DNA of 9,772 nucleotides from Chloroflexia bacterium. GTDB taxonomy: Bacteria; Chloroflexota; Chloroflexia; Thermomicrobiales; UBA6265. The notes under the pieces were generated by a model, which was not told the DNA's origin, searched no databases, and worked only from the letters and a program-made list of their open reading frames with translations. Made by a program: the position numbers and the translations under genes. Below are positions 1-6,499 of this stretch, in pieces. Numbering within the stretch: the first letter of the stretch is position 1; every line of letters begins with the position of its first letter. The stretch spans positions 1-9,772 of the forward strand of contig JACCVE010000382.1 in the NCBI GenBank assembly GCA_013698285.1, read 5' to 3'.

Positions 1-1
1 G

Positions 2-223
2 CTCGTCACCGGCCAGGACATCGACGAGTGGGCGGCCCGGCGCGACCGTGCCCGCCGCCGCTACCTGGAGCGGGCCGCCGAACTGGACGAGACGATCCGG
101 CACCACAACGCCGCCCTGCCATCCCCCCTCGGCCACCTGGAACACATCCGCCCGCTCCCCGCCCTCGCCGGGGCCGACTTCGACGCGGCGTGGCCCGATC
201 CCCACCCGGCGCTCGACGGCTGA
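2..223 (+). CDS. C-terminal end of a probable DUF1992 (DnaJ-family-domain) protein, partial
   Basis: This open frame enters from the left edge and ends at TGA 221-223, leaving 73 residues. The visible part is a charged helix (DEWAARRDRARRRYLERAAEL), then an LDETIRHHNAALPSPL segment, then a proline-rich tail with DFDAAWP before the stop. A helix followed by an asparagine-containing hinge, a 'P-P' stretch and a short acidic/aromatic tail resembles the end of the DUF1992 family (related to DNAJC28 and described as DnaJ-family-domain proteins), whose members often end in a similar 'LN..I..xN..vP' pattern. The assignment rests on that pattern alone, because the conserved N-terminal core lies outside the window. 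Any charged helical protein could look like this. No clear terminator follows; only a short C/G-run stem is possible just after the stop. Confidence 0.5.
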   Translation, partial: LVTGQDIDEWAARRDRARRRYLERAAELDETIRHHNAALPSPLGHLEHIRPLPALAGADFDAAWPDPHPALDG

Positions 224-517
224 CCTCCCCCTCGACCGGGGACCAACCGGAGCCACGCGGACGCGGCGGGGCGCGGCGCGGCGCGGCCAGGTGCCGTCCC
301 CACTGACCAGAGGAGCCCGCCGACCGCGCTGGCCGGTGAAGCCTGGCGAGCCCGCTCCTATGGAATCAGGATGAGCACTCACCCATCGGAGCACCGATCG
401 TCACCGGAGCGCCGCCCCACCATGTCCCCGGTCCCTACAACAAGGTCCTCCCCTACGATGACTGTCGAACATCAACGGTCCACGATATTCCTATCACTCA
501 ACCCTTGGAGCACTGGT

Positions 518-546
518 GGCCACCGGAACGCCGCACCCCGGTGGCC
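518..546. terminator. Hairpin with 9-bp perfect stem, possible terminator downstream of regulator A
   Basis: GGCCACCGG (518-526) pairs perfectly with CCGGTGGCC (538-546) across an 11-base loop. It is the second of two adjacent hairpins met by a transcript leaving regulator A (stop at 609). No T-run follows on either strand, so classical intrinsic termination is not shown. High-GC bacteria often end transcripts at such stems without a U-tract, and it could equally serve as an RNA 3'-end stabiliser. The stem arose only in copy 2 of the local duplication. Confidence 0.4.
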
Positions 547-547
547 C

Positions 548-568
548 GGGAGGACACGCGGTCCTCCC
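548..568. terminator. Hairpin with 8-bp perfect stem, possible terminator for regulator A
   Basis: GGGAGGAC (548-555) pairs with GTCCTCCC (561-568) across the five-base loop ACGCG. It begins 40 bases beyond the stop of regulator A on the minus strand, a normal position for a terminator, and is separated by one base from the 518-546 stem. No T-run follows. Copy 1 of the duplication keeps the GGTCCTCCCC arm but has lost or never had the complementary arm. Confidence 0.45.
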
Positions 569-608
569 CGATGCCCATCGAACATCGACGCCGGAAGAGG
601 ATTCTGTA

Positions 609-3224
609 TCAGCTCAGGCCGTTCTCGACCGCGAGCCGGGTCGCCGCCGCCCGGGACGAGACATCGAGTTTCCGGAAGATGGCGTAGACGTGGGCGTGGA
701 CGGTGCGGGGGCTGATGAATAACTCCCCGGCGATCTCGCCGTTGGTCAGGCCCCGCGTCACCAACCGCATCACGTCCCGTTCCCGGGCGCTTAGGTCGGC
801 CAGTGGTCCAGACGGCTGGGGAGCGGGACCAGCGGGCCGGACCTCGGAGGAGCGGTCCGGCGTGGTCACGCCGGCCTGGCCGATCGACGCCAATGCCGCC
901 GCCGACCGGTCGACCGCCTCCCCCATCGACCACCCGCCGCCGAGCGCCACCGCGGCGGCGAGCTGCTGGGGCGGGACCGCCCGCCCGATCTCCTGCCAGA
1001 GGAGGTCGATGTCGCGCTGCAGGTCCGGTGGCCGGGGGGCGTTGACGTGCCCGCGGACGGCGTCGGCGGCGGCGAGGAGCCGGGCCGCGACCGGAGGGCC
1101 GTCCTGGCCCGACGCGGCGATCGCCAGGGCGGCGGTGGCCTCGACGCACTCGACCATCCCTCGCCTGTCTCCCGCCTCGCGGCGCAACTCGAGCGCCTCG
1201 CGCTGGTAGGCGGTGGCCTCCCCCACCTGACCGGCACGGAGGGCCACCATGCCGAGGATATGGAGGGCGTAGCCGATCCCGAGCCGGTCTCCGACCTCGC
1301 GAAAGAGGCGCAGGCTCCGCTCGAACAGCGCCCGGGCCCCGGCCGCGTCGCCGGCGGTGAGGGCGAAATCAGCCAGGTTGAGATAGGCATACCCGACCGA
1401 CCCGATGTCCCCCATCCCCTCCCGGACCCGCAGCGCCTCCTCCAGCAGCGGTCGCGCCTCGTCTCGCTTCCCGATCGCGTGCAGCACGTTGCCCAGGTTG
1501 GTGAGGGAATTGCCCAACCCGAGGGGATCGTCGAGGCGACGCCGGATCGCGAGCGCCTCCTCGTGGCGGGCCTGGGACGCGACGTAGTCGCCCTCGAATC
1601 CCGAGATCAGGCCGAGCCCGTTCAGGGCCGAGGCGATCCCGAGCCGGTCGTCCTCCGCCCGCCACAGGGCCAAGCTCGCCTCGCACAGTTCCCGCGCACC
1701 GGCATAGTCGGCGAGGTCGATCCCGACATTGCCGAGCCGGTGCATCGCCTTCGCGCGGACACCCGCCGGAGCGTCGTCCGCCCCGGGTGTCGCCAGCGCC
1801 GTCCGGAGCCAACCGGCGCACTCGGACAACAGGCCCCGGGTCGCCCAGTATCGCCAGAGCGATGCTCCGAGGCGAAGCGCCGTCTCCGCGTCGCCGGACC
1901 GGATGGCCCAGTCCAGCGCCCCCCGGAGGTTCTCGAGTTCCCGGTCGAGACGCGCGTACCACGCCACTTGGTGCGGCCCGACGATCTCCCGTTCGGCGCG
2001 CCGGCCGAGCTGCCGCATCAGGGTGGCATGGCGCGTCCGGACCTGCCCGGCGTCCGGCCGGGCTTCCAAGAGGCCCAGGCCGAAATCCCGGATGGTCTCC
2101 AGCATCCGGAACCGGGGCTCCGGGTCCGCCTCCTCTCCCCGGTCCCCGTCCCGGCGCAGCAGGTTCGCCTCGAGCAGCGCGGTCACGCCGTCGACCAGCT
2201 CCGGGGACACCTCGACCTCCCCCGGCACCCCGGCCCCCGGGATCGGGTCCGGGACCGGCCCGGGGGCGGCGAGCGCGGCGGCCATGTCGAGGCTGAATCC
2301 GCCGGCGAAGACCGCGAGGGTCGCGAAGAGGTCGCGCGACTGGGAATCGAGGAGGCCGGTGCTCCACGCGATCGCGTCCCACAAGGTCCGTTGCCGGGCC
2401 GGCAGGTCCCGCGGCCCGCCCGTCAGGGTGGGGAGTCGCCGGTCGAGCCGTTCCAGCAGGGCCTTGGGGGTCAGGAGAGCGACGCGGGCGGCGGCCAGCT
2501 CGATCGCCAGCGGCAACCCATCCAACCGGACGCAGATCGCCGCCACATGGGCGGCGTTGGCGCTGTCCAGACGAAACCCGGAACTCGAGGCCCGGGCCCG
2601 GTCCACGAAGAGCGCCACGGCCGGGACCCGGGCGAGCGCCGCGACATCCGGGGAGAGCGCGGCCGGCGGCATCGGGCCGCCACCGCCCAGCCGCTCCCCC
2701 GGCCTCGCCGGGATGGCGAGTGGCCGGATGGGATATTCCTGCTCGGCCCTGATCCGCAACGCGATCCGGCTGGTCGCCAGGACGACCAGGTCCGGCAGGG
2801 CCGAGAGGAGCACGGCGATGTCGGCGGCCGTCTCGACCACCTGCTCCAGATTGTCGAGGACCAGCAGTACCTTCCGGCCCCGCAACGCATCGACCAGCGT
2901 CGCCAGGAGGGGCCGCCCGGGGTCGTCCTGGACGCCGAAGGCCCGCGCGATCGCCGGGGCGACGTGCTCGGCCCGGCTCGTGCCGGCCAGGTCAACGAAA
3001 ACCACGCCATCGAGGACCTCGGTCGAGAGATCGTGGGCCACCCGCAGCGCGAGCCGCGTCTTGCCGACCCCGCCCGGCCCCGTCAGGCTCACCAGCCGGG
3101 TGGATTCCTCCCGCACCAGCGCGATCACGGCGGCCACGTCCCGGTCCCGCCCGATCAGGACCGTCGGGGGGACGGGCAGGAGATCCCGGATCAGCCGGGC
3201 GGGGGATGGTAAGAGGATCGTCAC
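609..3224 (-). CDS. STAND-type transcriptional regulator A: NB-ARC ATPase, TPR repeats, LuxR-type HTH
   Basis: A cytoplasmic signal-dependent transcription regulator of 871 residues. Residues 1-30 lead into a GRDRDV entry motif. The P-loop GPGGVGKT lies near 49-56, Walker B VLLVLDNLEQV near 119-129, the sensor stretch LVVLATSR near 146-153, and the NB-ARC motif GLPLAIELAA near 236-245. PARQRTL near 275-281 marks the start of the winged-helix part. TPR-like helical pairs (for example SLTNLGNVLHAIGKRDEA) follow over roughly 490-720. The last 61 residues are a LuxR/GerE HTH (LSARERDVMRLVTRG, then ISPRTVHAHVYAIFRKLDVSSR). In this class, ligand or protein binding to the TPR part is thought to gate ATP-driven oligomerisation and DNA binding; the ligand here is unknown. 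I chose GTG 3224 because AGGA lies six bases upstream; GTG 3242 would add six residues but has no good site. It is a paralogue of the next gene. Length and architecture suit the family, and no lesion is seen. Confidence 0.93.
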   Translation of the reverse strand: MTILLPSPARLIRDLLPVPPTVLIGRDRDVAAVIALVREESTRLVSLTGPGGVGKTRLALRVAHDLSTEVLDGVVFVDLAGTSRAEHVAPAIARAFGVQDDPGRPLLATLVDALRGRKVLLVLDNLEQVVETAADIAVLLSALPDLVVLATSRIALRIRAEQEYPIRPLAIPARPGERLGGGGPMPPAALSPDVAALARVPAVALFVDRARASSSGFRLDSANAAHVAAICVRLDGLPLAIELAAARVALLTPKALLERLDRRLPTLTGGPRDLPARQRTLWDAIAWSTGLLDSQSRDLFATLAVFAGGFSLDMAAALAAPGPVPDPIPGAGVPGEVEVSPELVDGVTALLEANLLRRDGDRGEEADPEPRFRMLETIRDFGLGLLEARPDAGQVRTRHATLMRQLGRRAEREIVGPHQVAWYARLDRELENLRGALDWAIRSGDAETALRLGASLWRYWATRGLLSECAGWLRTALATPGADDAPAGVRAKAMHRLGNVGIDLADYAGARELCEASLALWRAEDDRLGIASALNGLGLISGFEGDYVASQARHEEALAIRRRLDDPLGLGNSLTNLGNVLHAIGKRDEARPLLEEALRVREGMGDIGSVGYAYLNLADFALTAGDAAGARALFERSLRLFREVGDRLGIGYALHILGMVALRAGQVGEATAYQREALELRREAGDRRGMVECVEATAALAIAASGQDGPPVAARLLAAADAVRGHVNAPRPPDLQRDIDLLWQEIGRAVPPQQLAAAVALGGGWSMGEAVDRSAAALASIGQAGVTTPDRSSEVRPAGPAPQPSGPLADLSARERDVMRLVTRGLTNGEIAGELFISPRTVHAHVYAIFRKLDVSSRAAATRLAVENGLS

Positions 3225-3230
3225 GATCGT

Positions 3231-3234
3231 TCCT
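3231..3234 (-). promoter_or_regulatory. Ribosome binding site deciding the start of regulator A
   Basis: AGGA on the minus strand sits six bases before GTG 3222-3224. The longer alternative GTG (3240-3242) is preceded only by CGCGAGCAT, which has no usable Shine-Dalgarno match. Confidence 0.6.
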
Positions 3235-3259
3235 GCTCTCACATGCTCGCGTGGCGTCA

Positions 3260-3278
3260 GGAGCGCGGTGCGCGCTCC
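3260..3278. promoter_or_regulatory. Perfect 19-bp dyad upstream of regulator A, candidate operator
   Basis: GGAGCGCG (3260-3267) and CGCGCTCC (3271-3278) are exact reverse complements around GTG. The centre is 45 bases upstream of the GTG start of regulator A. A dyad of about 20 bp is the usual shape of a binding site for dimeric LuxR/GerE HTH proteins, so an operator for A, B or another factor is plausible. If the region is transcribed it could instead fold as a leader hairpin, though a three-base loop is tight. Confidence 0.4.
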
Positions 3279-3426
3279 GCCCGGGCCGGTTCACCACGGT
3301 CCGGGAACAATGGCCGTGCCCACCTCACCATGTCGTTGCCCCGGCGATCGCCAGGCGATGGCGACGCCCGTCTCCCAACGGAGATCCCCGTCACCCGGCG
3401 GCGACGCCCCATCGACGGGGACATGC

Positions 3427-3451
3427 CCGGCCCGGGACGCCACCGGGCCGG
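3427..3451. terminator. Hairpin with 9-bp perfect stem downstream of regulator B
   Basis: CCGGCCCGG (3427-3435) pairs perfectly with CCGGGCCGG (3443-3451) around a seven-base loop. It starts 28 bases past the stop of regulator B on the minus strand. There is no T-run, so it is a terminator-like stem rather than a textbook intrinsic terminator. It may separate the transcription of B from that of A. Confidence 0.45.
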
Positions 3452-3479
3452 TGTGCCCCGTGCCGATCCTGGGACCTCG

Positions 3480-6161
3480 CTAACATAGACGATTATCGAG
3501 GGCAAAACGTGTCGCCCCGGCGCGGCTCGACACCCCGACCTTCGCATAGATCCGATGGAGGTGCGTCGCGACGGTCCGTGGGCTCAGGTAGAGGCGCTCG
3601 GCGATCTCCGCGTTCGAGAGTCCCAAGGCCACCGACCGCAGGACCTCCCGCTCTCGTTTGGTCAGGTCACCCCCGGGGGGCCCGGGCGTGAGCGCTTCCC
3701 AGCCGGTCTCCCCCGGTGCCGGGGCATCCATGAGGGTGGGTACGCGGGGCAGCAGCGCGAGCAGACCGTCGCTGGCCTCCCGTTCGGACCAGGCGCGACC
3801 GTCTGCCAGGATGTACTCCAGCGTCGCCTCGTCCAATACCGTCAGGAGGATGTCCCTGGTCGGCGGGTCGATGCCCATGCCGGGGAGCGGGCCAGGCGCG
3901 GTCCGGAACGTGGCCGCCGCCCCCAACAGCCGCCCGGCCGCCTCCGCCAGCGTCGCGTCGAGCGCCGGGGAGCCCGCCACCCGAGCCCCGACCTCTTCCA
4001 GCGCCTCCGCGATGGCCAGCCGGTCCCCGATCGCGGCGAAGATGCTGATCGCCTCCCCGATCGCCTCCGTCCCGGCGGCCAGGTCAGCCGCGAACACGGC
4101 CATCATGCCAAGGTTCCACCGTGCCACGGCGACCAGCCGGGGCTCGCCCGTCTGGCGGGCGATGTCGAGAGCCTCCCGGTAGAGGTCGCCGGCGCGGTCG
4201 CTCTCGCCGGAGGCGAGGGCCAGTTCGCCGAGGTTGATCAGGGCCGAGGTCGTGCCGGCCCGGTCGCCGATCTGGCGGGCCAGTGCCAACGCTTCCCCAT
4301 ACATCTCGATCGCCCCGTCCCGGTCACCCCGCCGCAGCGTCACGACCCCGAGGTTGCTCAGCGTGGTCGAGAGCCAGCGGTGGTCGCCGATCCGGCGTAG
4401 CAGGGGGAGCGATTCCCGCCAGTGCGCCGCGGCGGCCAGGTCGTCGCCCAGGAACAGGGCGGCGACCCCGAGATTGCCCAGCGACCGCGCTAACTGGCGG
4501 TCGTCGCCCGCCGTCCTGGACCATTCGACCGCCTGCCGGTGCAGTGAGACGGCCTCGTCCAGGTCGCCCTGGTCGTGGGCATTGGTGCCCAGGCTGCTGT
4601 ACGTGGCGGCGAGTCCCCGCGCATCACCTAACCCTTGCCAGAGGGAGAGGGCGACCCGGTGGGCTCGCTGGGCCCGCGGGTAGTCGTTCATCCCCTCGGC
4701 GAGCGTCCCGGCCGCGTGCGACGCGGCCGCACGATACCTCGCGTCCACCGTCGCGGCGGCCGGCATCGCCAGCGCCGTCTCCAGCCAGGCGACCCCCTCG
4801 CCGCGGTAGTTCCGGACATCCCAGAACCGGACCGCCGCGGCGCCGAGCCGCAACGCCGTCTCGGCGTCGCCCGTCTCCGTGGCCGTCGCCAGGGCGACGC
4901 GGAGGTTCCCCAGCTCCCGCTCCACCGTGTCCAACGCGACGGCCTGATCCGGTCCGAGGAGATCGTCGCCAAGTGCCTCGATCAGGGCCAGGACCGCTCG
5001 GGCATGGGCCCGCCGGAGCCGGGGTGCCTGGCCGGACGCGGCCAGCCGTTCGGCGGCGAAGGCGCGCACGGCCTCCAACATCCCGTACCGGGTTCCCGAC
5101 CCCGTGCCGGGGTCGCCGGCACGAACGGTGATCAGGTTGTTCGCGGCGAGGGAGACCAACGCGTCGAGCGGGTCCGCGCCGGCCACGCCAGCCCGGGTGA
5201 CGATCTCGCGGGCCAATTCGTAGGAGAACCCCCCGGCGCAGGTCGAGAGCCAGGCCAGCGTATCCTGGCCCTCCCGGTCGAGGAGCTCGTGACTCCAGGC
5301 CACGGTGGCGTGTAGGGTCCGCTGCCGTGCCGGGAGGTCGCGGCCGCCTTCGATCGCGAGGCCTTCGCCCAGGCGGCGCAGCATGATCGCCGGGGAGAGC
5401 AGGGCGGCGCGAGCCGCGATCAGTTCGATGCCCAGTGGCAAGCCGTCCGACCGCCGGCAGAGCGCGACGACATCCTCGCGGTTGTCCCCGGTCAGTTCGA
5501 ACCCCGACCCCGCGGCACCGGCCCGTTCCAGGAACAGGGCCACGGCGGGGCTCGCCAGCGCGCCCTCGATGGTGGAGTCCCCCTGGTCCGGGAGGGGGAG
5601 GGGGTCGATGGGCACCACATGTTCGGCCCGGAGATGGAGGCGAGACCGGCTCGTCGTCAGCACCGTGAGACGCGGGCACCGTGCCAGCAGGACGGGGAGA
5701 TCGAGCGCGATGTCCGGCACCCGCTCCACCGTGTCCAGGAGCAGGAGCAGGTGGCGGTCGCGCAGCACATCGGTCACCCGGGTCAGGACCGAGCCCTCCC
5801 CCGTGGCCGACCGAGCCAGATCGACATCGAGCGCCCGGGCGATCGTCTCGACCACCTGGTCCCTGGCCTGGGCCACCGCCAGATCGACCATCACGACCCC
5901 GTCGGCAAAATCCGCCAGGGCCGCACGGGCGAGATCCATCGCCAGTCGCGTCTTGCCGACGCCGCCTGGTCCCGTCAACGTCAAGAGACGGACATCCGCC
6001 CGCCGGAGAACGGTGCCGACCGCGAGGAGCTCGGGTTCCCGTCCGACCAGCGGCGCTGGCGGCGTGGGCAGGACGGCCCATCCGGACCGGGGGCCAGACG
6101 CCGTCGCCACGTCGAGTTGTCCCCGGATCGCTCGTGACGGAATCACCCCGGTCTCAGGCAT
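3480..6161 (-). CDS. STAND-type transcriptional regulator B: NB-ARC ATPase, TPR repeats, LuxR-type HTH
   Basis: An 893-residue paralogue of regulator A with the same domain order. A 30-residue leader precedes PLVGREPEL. The P-loop GPGGVGKT is near 64-71, Walker B LLLLLDTVERV near 138-148, TVLTTSRSRLHLRAEH near 166-181, and GLPLGIELIAARAALL near 240-255. TPR helices (SSLGTNAHDQGDLDEA, SNLGVVTLRRGDRDGA, INLGELALASGESDRA) occupy roughly 500-720. The last 61 residues are a GerE/LuxR HTH (LTKREREVLRSVALGL, then LSPRTVATHLHRIYAKVGVSSR) close to the family consensus. The position after Walker B is DT rather than the usual DN, as in A's DNLEQV. I chose ATG 6161 because GAGG lies seven bases upstream; GTG 6191 would add ten residues without a good site. 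The gene is divergent from the DUF4015 gene and may control it and itself. The sensed signal is unknown. Confidence 0.93.
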   Translation of the reverse strand: MPETGVIPSRAIRGQLDVATASGPRSGWAVLPTPPAPLVGREPELLAVGTVLRRADVRLLTLTGPGGVGKTRLAMDLARAALADFADGVVMVDLAVAQARDQVVETIARALDVDLARSATGEGSVLTRVTDVLRDRHLLLLLDTVERVPDIALDLPVLLARCPRLTVLTTSRSRLHLRAEHVVPIDPLPLPDQGDSTIEGALASPAVALFLERAGAAGSGFELTGDNREDVVALCRRSDGLPLGIELIAARAALLSPAIMLRRLGEGLAIEGGRDLPARQRTLHATVAWSHELLDREGQDTLAWLSTCAGGFSYELAREIVTRAGVAGADPLDALVSLAANNLITVRAGDPGTGSGTRYGMLEAVRAFAAERLAASGQAPRLRRAHARAVLALIEALGDDLLGPDQAVALDTVERELGNLRVALATATETGDAETALRLGAAAVRFWDVRNYRGEGVAWLETALAMPAAATVDARYRAAASHAAGTLAEGMNDYPRAQRAHRVALSLWQGLGDARGLAATYSSLGTNAHDQGDLDEAVSLHRQAVEWSRTAGDDRQLARSLGNLGVAALFLGDDLAAAAHWRESLPLLRRIGDHRWLSTTLSNLGVVTLRRGDRDGAIEMYGEALALARQIGDRAGTTSALINLGELALASGESDRAGDLYREALDIARQTGEPRLVAVARWNLGMMAVFAADLAAGTEAIGEAISIFAAIGDRLAIAEALEEVGARVAGSPALDATLAEAAGRLLGAAATFRTAPGPLPGMGIDPPTRDILLTVLDEATLEYILADGRAWSEREASDGLLALLPRVPTLMDAPAPGETGWEALTPGPPGGDLTKREREVLRSVALGLSNAEIAERLYLSPRTVATHLHRIYAKVGVSSRAGATRFALDNRLC

Positions 6162-6168
6162 CCCGATA

Positions 6169-6172
6169 CCTC
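6169..6172 (-). promoter_or_regulatory. Ribosome binding site deciding the start of regulator B
   Basis: GAGG on the minus strand lies seven bases before ATG 6159-6161. It favours this start over GTG 6191, which is preceded by GTGACAC and lacks a recognisable site. Confidence 0.65.
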
Positions 6173-6236
6173 GATCCCTGGTCCGGCCCACGTGTCACGG
6201 CACGACGGGTCCCGGCAGCCGCAGTCGACGTGTGGA

Positions 6237-6242
6237 AGTGTA
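6237..6242 (-). promoter_or_regulatory. Candidate -10 element for regulator B
   Basis: TACACT on the minus strand matches TATAAT at four of six positions. It lies within CGCGATACACTTCC, which matches the promoter-like box of the divergent gene. A start point about seven bases on would give a leader of about 70 bases before ATG 6161. No convincing -35 is visible at 16-18 bases. Confidence 0.4.
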
Positions 6243-6287
6243 TCGCGCGGCGGGCCAAGGCCACGGGGACACGACACGACCGGCACC

Positions 6288-6328
6288 GCGCTCACCGCTC
6301 CAAACCGTCACCACGCGCGCACCGCTCC
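6288..6328 (+). repeat. Short direct repeat GCGC(T/G)CACCGCTCC
   Basis: Two 14-base copies with one mismatch lie at 6288-6301 and 6315-6328, with starts 27 bases apart. The second shares the 11-mer GCGCGCACCGC with the minus strand of the 19-bp dyad upstream of regulator A. They could be activator or repressor sites between the two divergent promoters. In GC-rich DNA, chance remains possible. Confidence 0.35.
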
Positions 6329-6424
6329 GGCCCGTCTCTGACCCGTGTCCGACCGGTATCACGGAGAGGCCCTTCCCCATCCGGGGCCGAACGCCACCCC
6401 GCGACCCGAACGTGCGAGCGACCG

Positions 6425-6442
6425 TGATACACTTCTTGTGTA
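6425..6442 (+). promoter_or_regulatory. Candidate extended -10 with overlapping dyad for the DUF4015 gene
   Basis: TG (6425-6426), one base, then TACACT (6428-6433) fits an extended -10 (TGnTAnnnT). No -35 is needed for such promoters and none is clear. A start point near 6440 gives a leader of about 60 bases. The same bases form a perfect dyad TACAC-N5-GTGTA (6428-6442), and CCG/CGG pairs flank it with a three-base bulge. A protein bound to the dyad would block the promoter. Confidence 0.45.
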
Positions 6443-6489
6443 CGGACAGGACCTTCGCCGCGTCACTGGCGATCGTTACCCCATTTCTC

Positions 6490-6493
6490 GAGG
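6490..6493 (+). promoter_or_regulatory. Ribosome binding site of the DUF4015 gene
   Basis: GAGG lies six bases before ATG 6500. A nearer ATG at 6495 is in another frame and too close to the site. Confidence 0.6.
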
Positions 6494-6499
6494 TATGTC

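Larger units (their letters stand above)
376..604. repeat. Imperfect tandem duplication, two units of about 110-115 bp
   Basis: Copy 1 spans about 376-490 and copy 2 about 495-604. Matching blocks occur in the same order: CACTCA (376 and 495), GGAGCAC (387 and 507), CACCGGA (402 and 521), CGCCGC (410 and 529), GGTCCTCCCC (444 and 560), TCGAACATC (465 and 578) and a final GATTC/GATATTC. The offset drifts from 119 to 113 bases because of small indels, and overall identity is roughly 70% by hand alignment. The duplication is therefore old or the unit evolves fast. Neither copy is coding. A weak resemblance begins at 301 (CACTGACC then GGAGC) but is too short to call a third unit. Confidence 0.65.
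224..608. other. Gene-free intergenic region with a degenerate tandem repeat and hairpins
   Basis: No convincing gene lies between the partial gene ending at 223 and the stop of regulator A at 609. The frames open here are arginine/proline-rich, lack ribosome binding sites and resemble no family. The left part (about 224-375) is plain GC-rich sequence with a short GCGCG pentamer run at 271-285. The right part (376-604) is two diverged copies of one unit, described separately. The region lies between a plus-strand and a minus-strand gene end, so transcripts converge here and termination signals are expected. No promoter is evident. Confidence 0.7.
3225..3479. other. Intergenic region between the two regulators
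   Basis: This 255-base spacer carries no gene. Read on the minus strand it holds, in order, a strong hairpin just past regulator B (3427-3451), a short dyad ATCGCC-A-GGCGAT (3347-3359), and a perfect 19-bp dyad (3260-3278) close to the start of regulator A. The hairpin plus the spacer length suggest A has its own promoter. I see no good -10/-35 pair; the region is GC-rich throughout. Confidence 0.6.
6162..6499. other. Divergent promoter region between regulator B and the DUF4015 gene
   Basis: This 338-base gene-free stretch carries the control signals of both flanking genes. Two inverted copies of CGYGATACACTTCY lie at 6234-6247 (minus) and 6423-6436 (plus), each about 60-75 bases before a start codon. 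A direct repeat GCGC(T/G)CACCGCTCC occurs at 6288-6301 and 6315-6328. The AT-richest spot is around 6426-6442, within the plus-strand box. Plus-strand frames crossing the region look like non-coding shadows. Confidence 0.65.

Noticed and set aside
271..285. GCGCG pentamer run
   Set aside because: Three units only. Such runs are common by chance at this base composition.
376..604. CRISPR array or transposon ends in the repeated region
   Set aside because: There are only two diverged units, no short identical repeat with regular spacers, no terminal inverted repeats and no transposase or cas gene nearby.
1047..3212. A plus-strand open frame of about 720 codons antisense to regulator A
   Set aside because: It is R/P/G/Q-rich with no recognisable domain, and mirrors the strong coding signal of the NB-ARC/TPR/LuxR gene opposite. 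Long antisense frames are expected in DNA this GC-rich.
1729..3483. A second plus-strand open frame of about 580 codons over regulator A
   Set aside because: It is serine/arginine-rich, has no domain and no ribosome binding site, and overlaps another antisense frame. It is a frame shadow.
609..6161. STAND anti-phage defence genes (Avs-like)
   Set aside because: Both STAND proteins end in canonical LuxR/GerE DNA-binding domains rather than a nuclease or other effector, so transcription regulation is the simpler reading.
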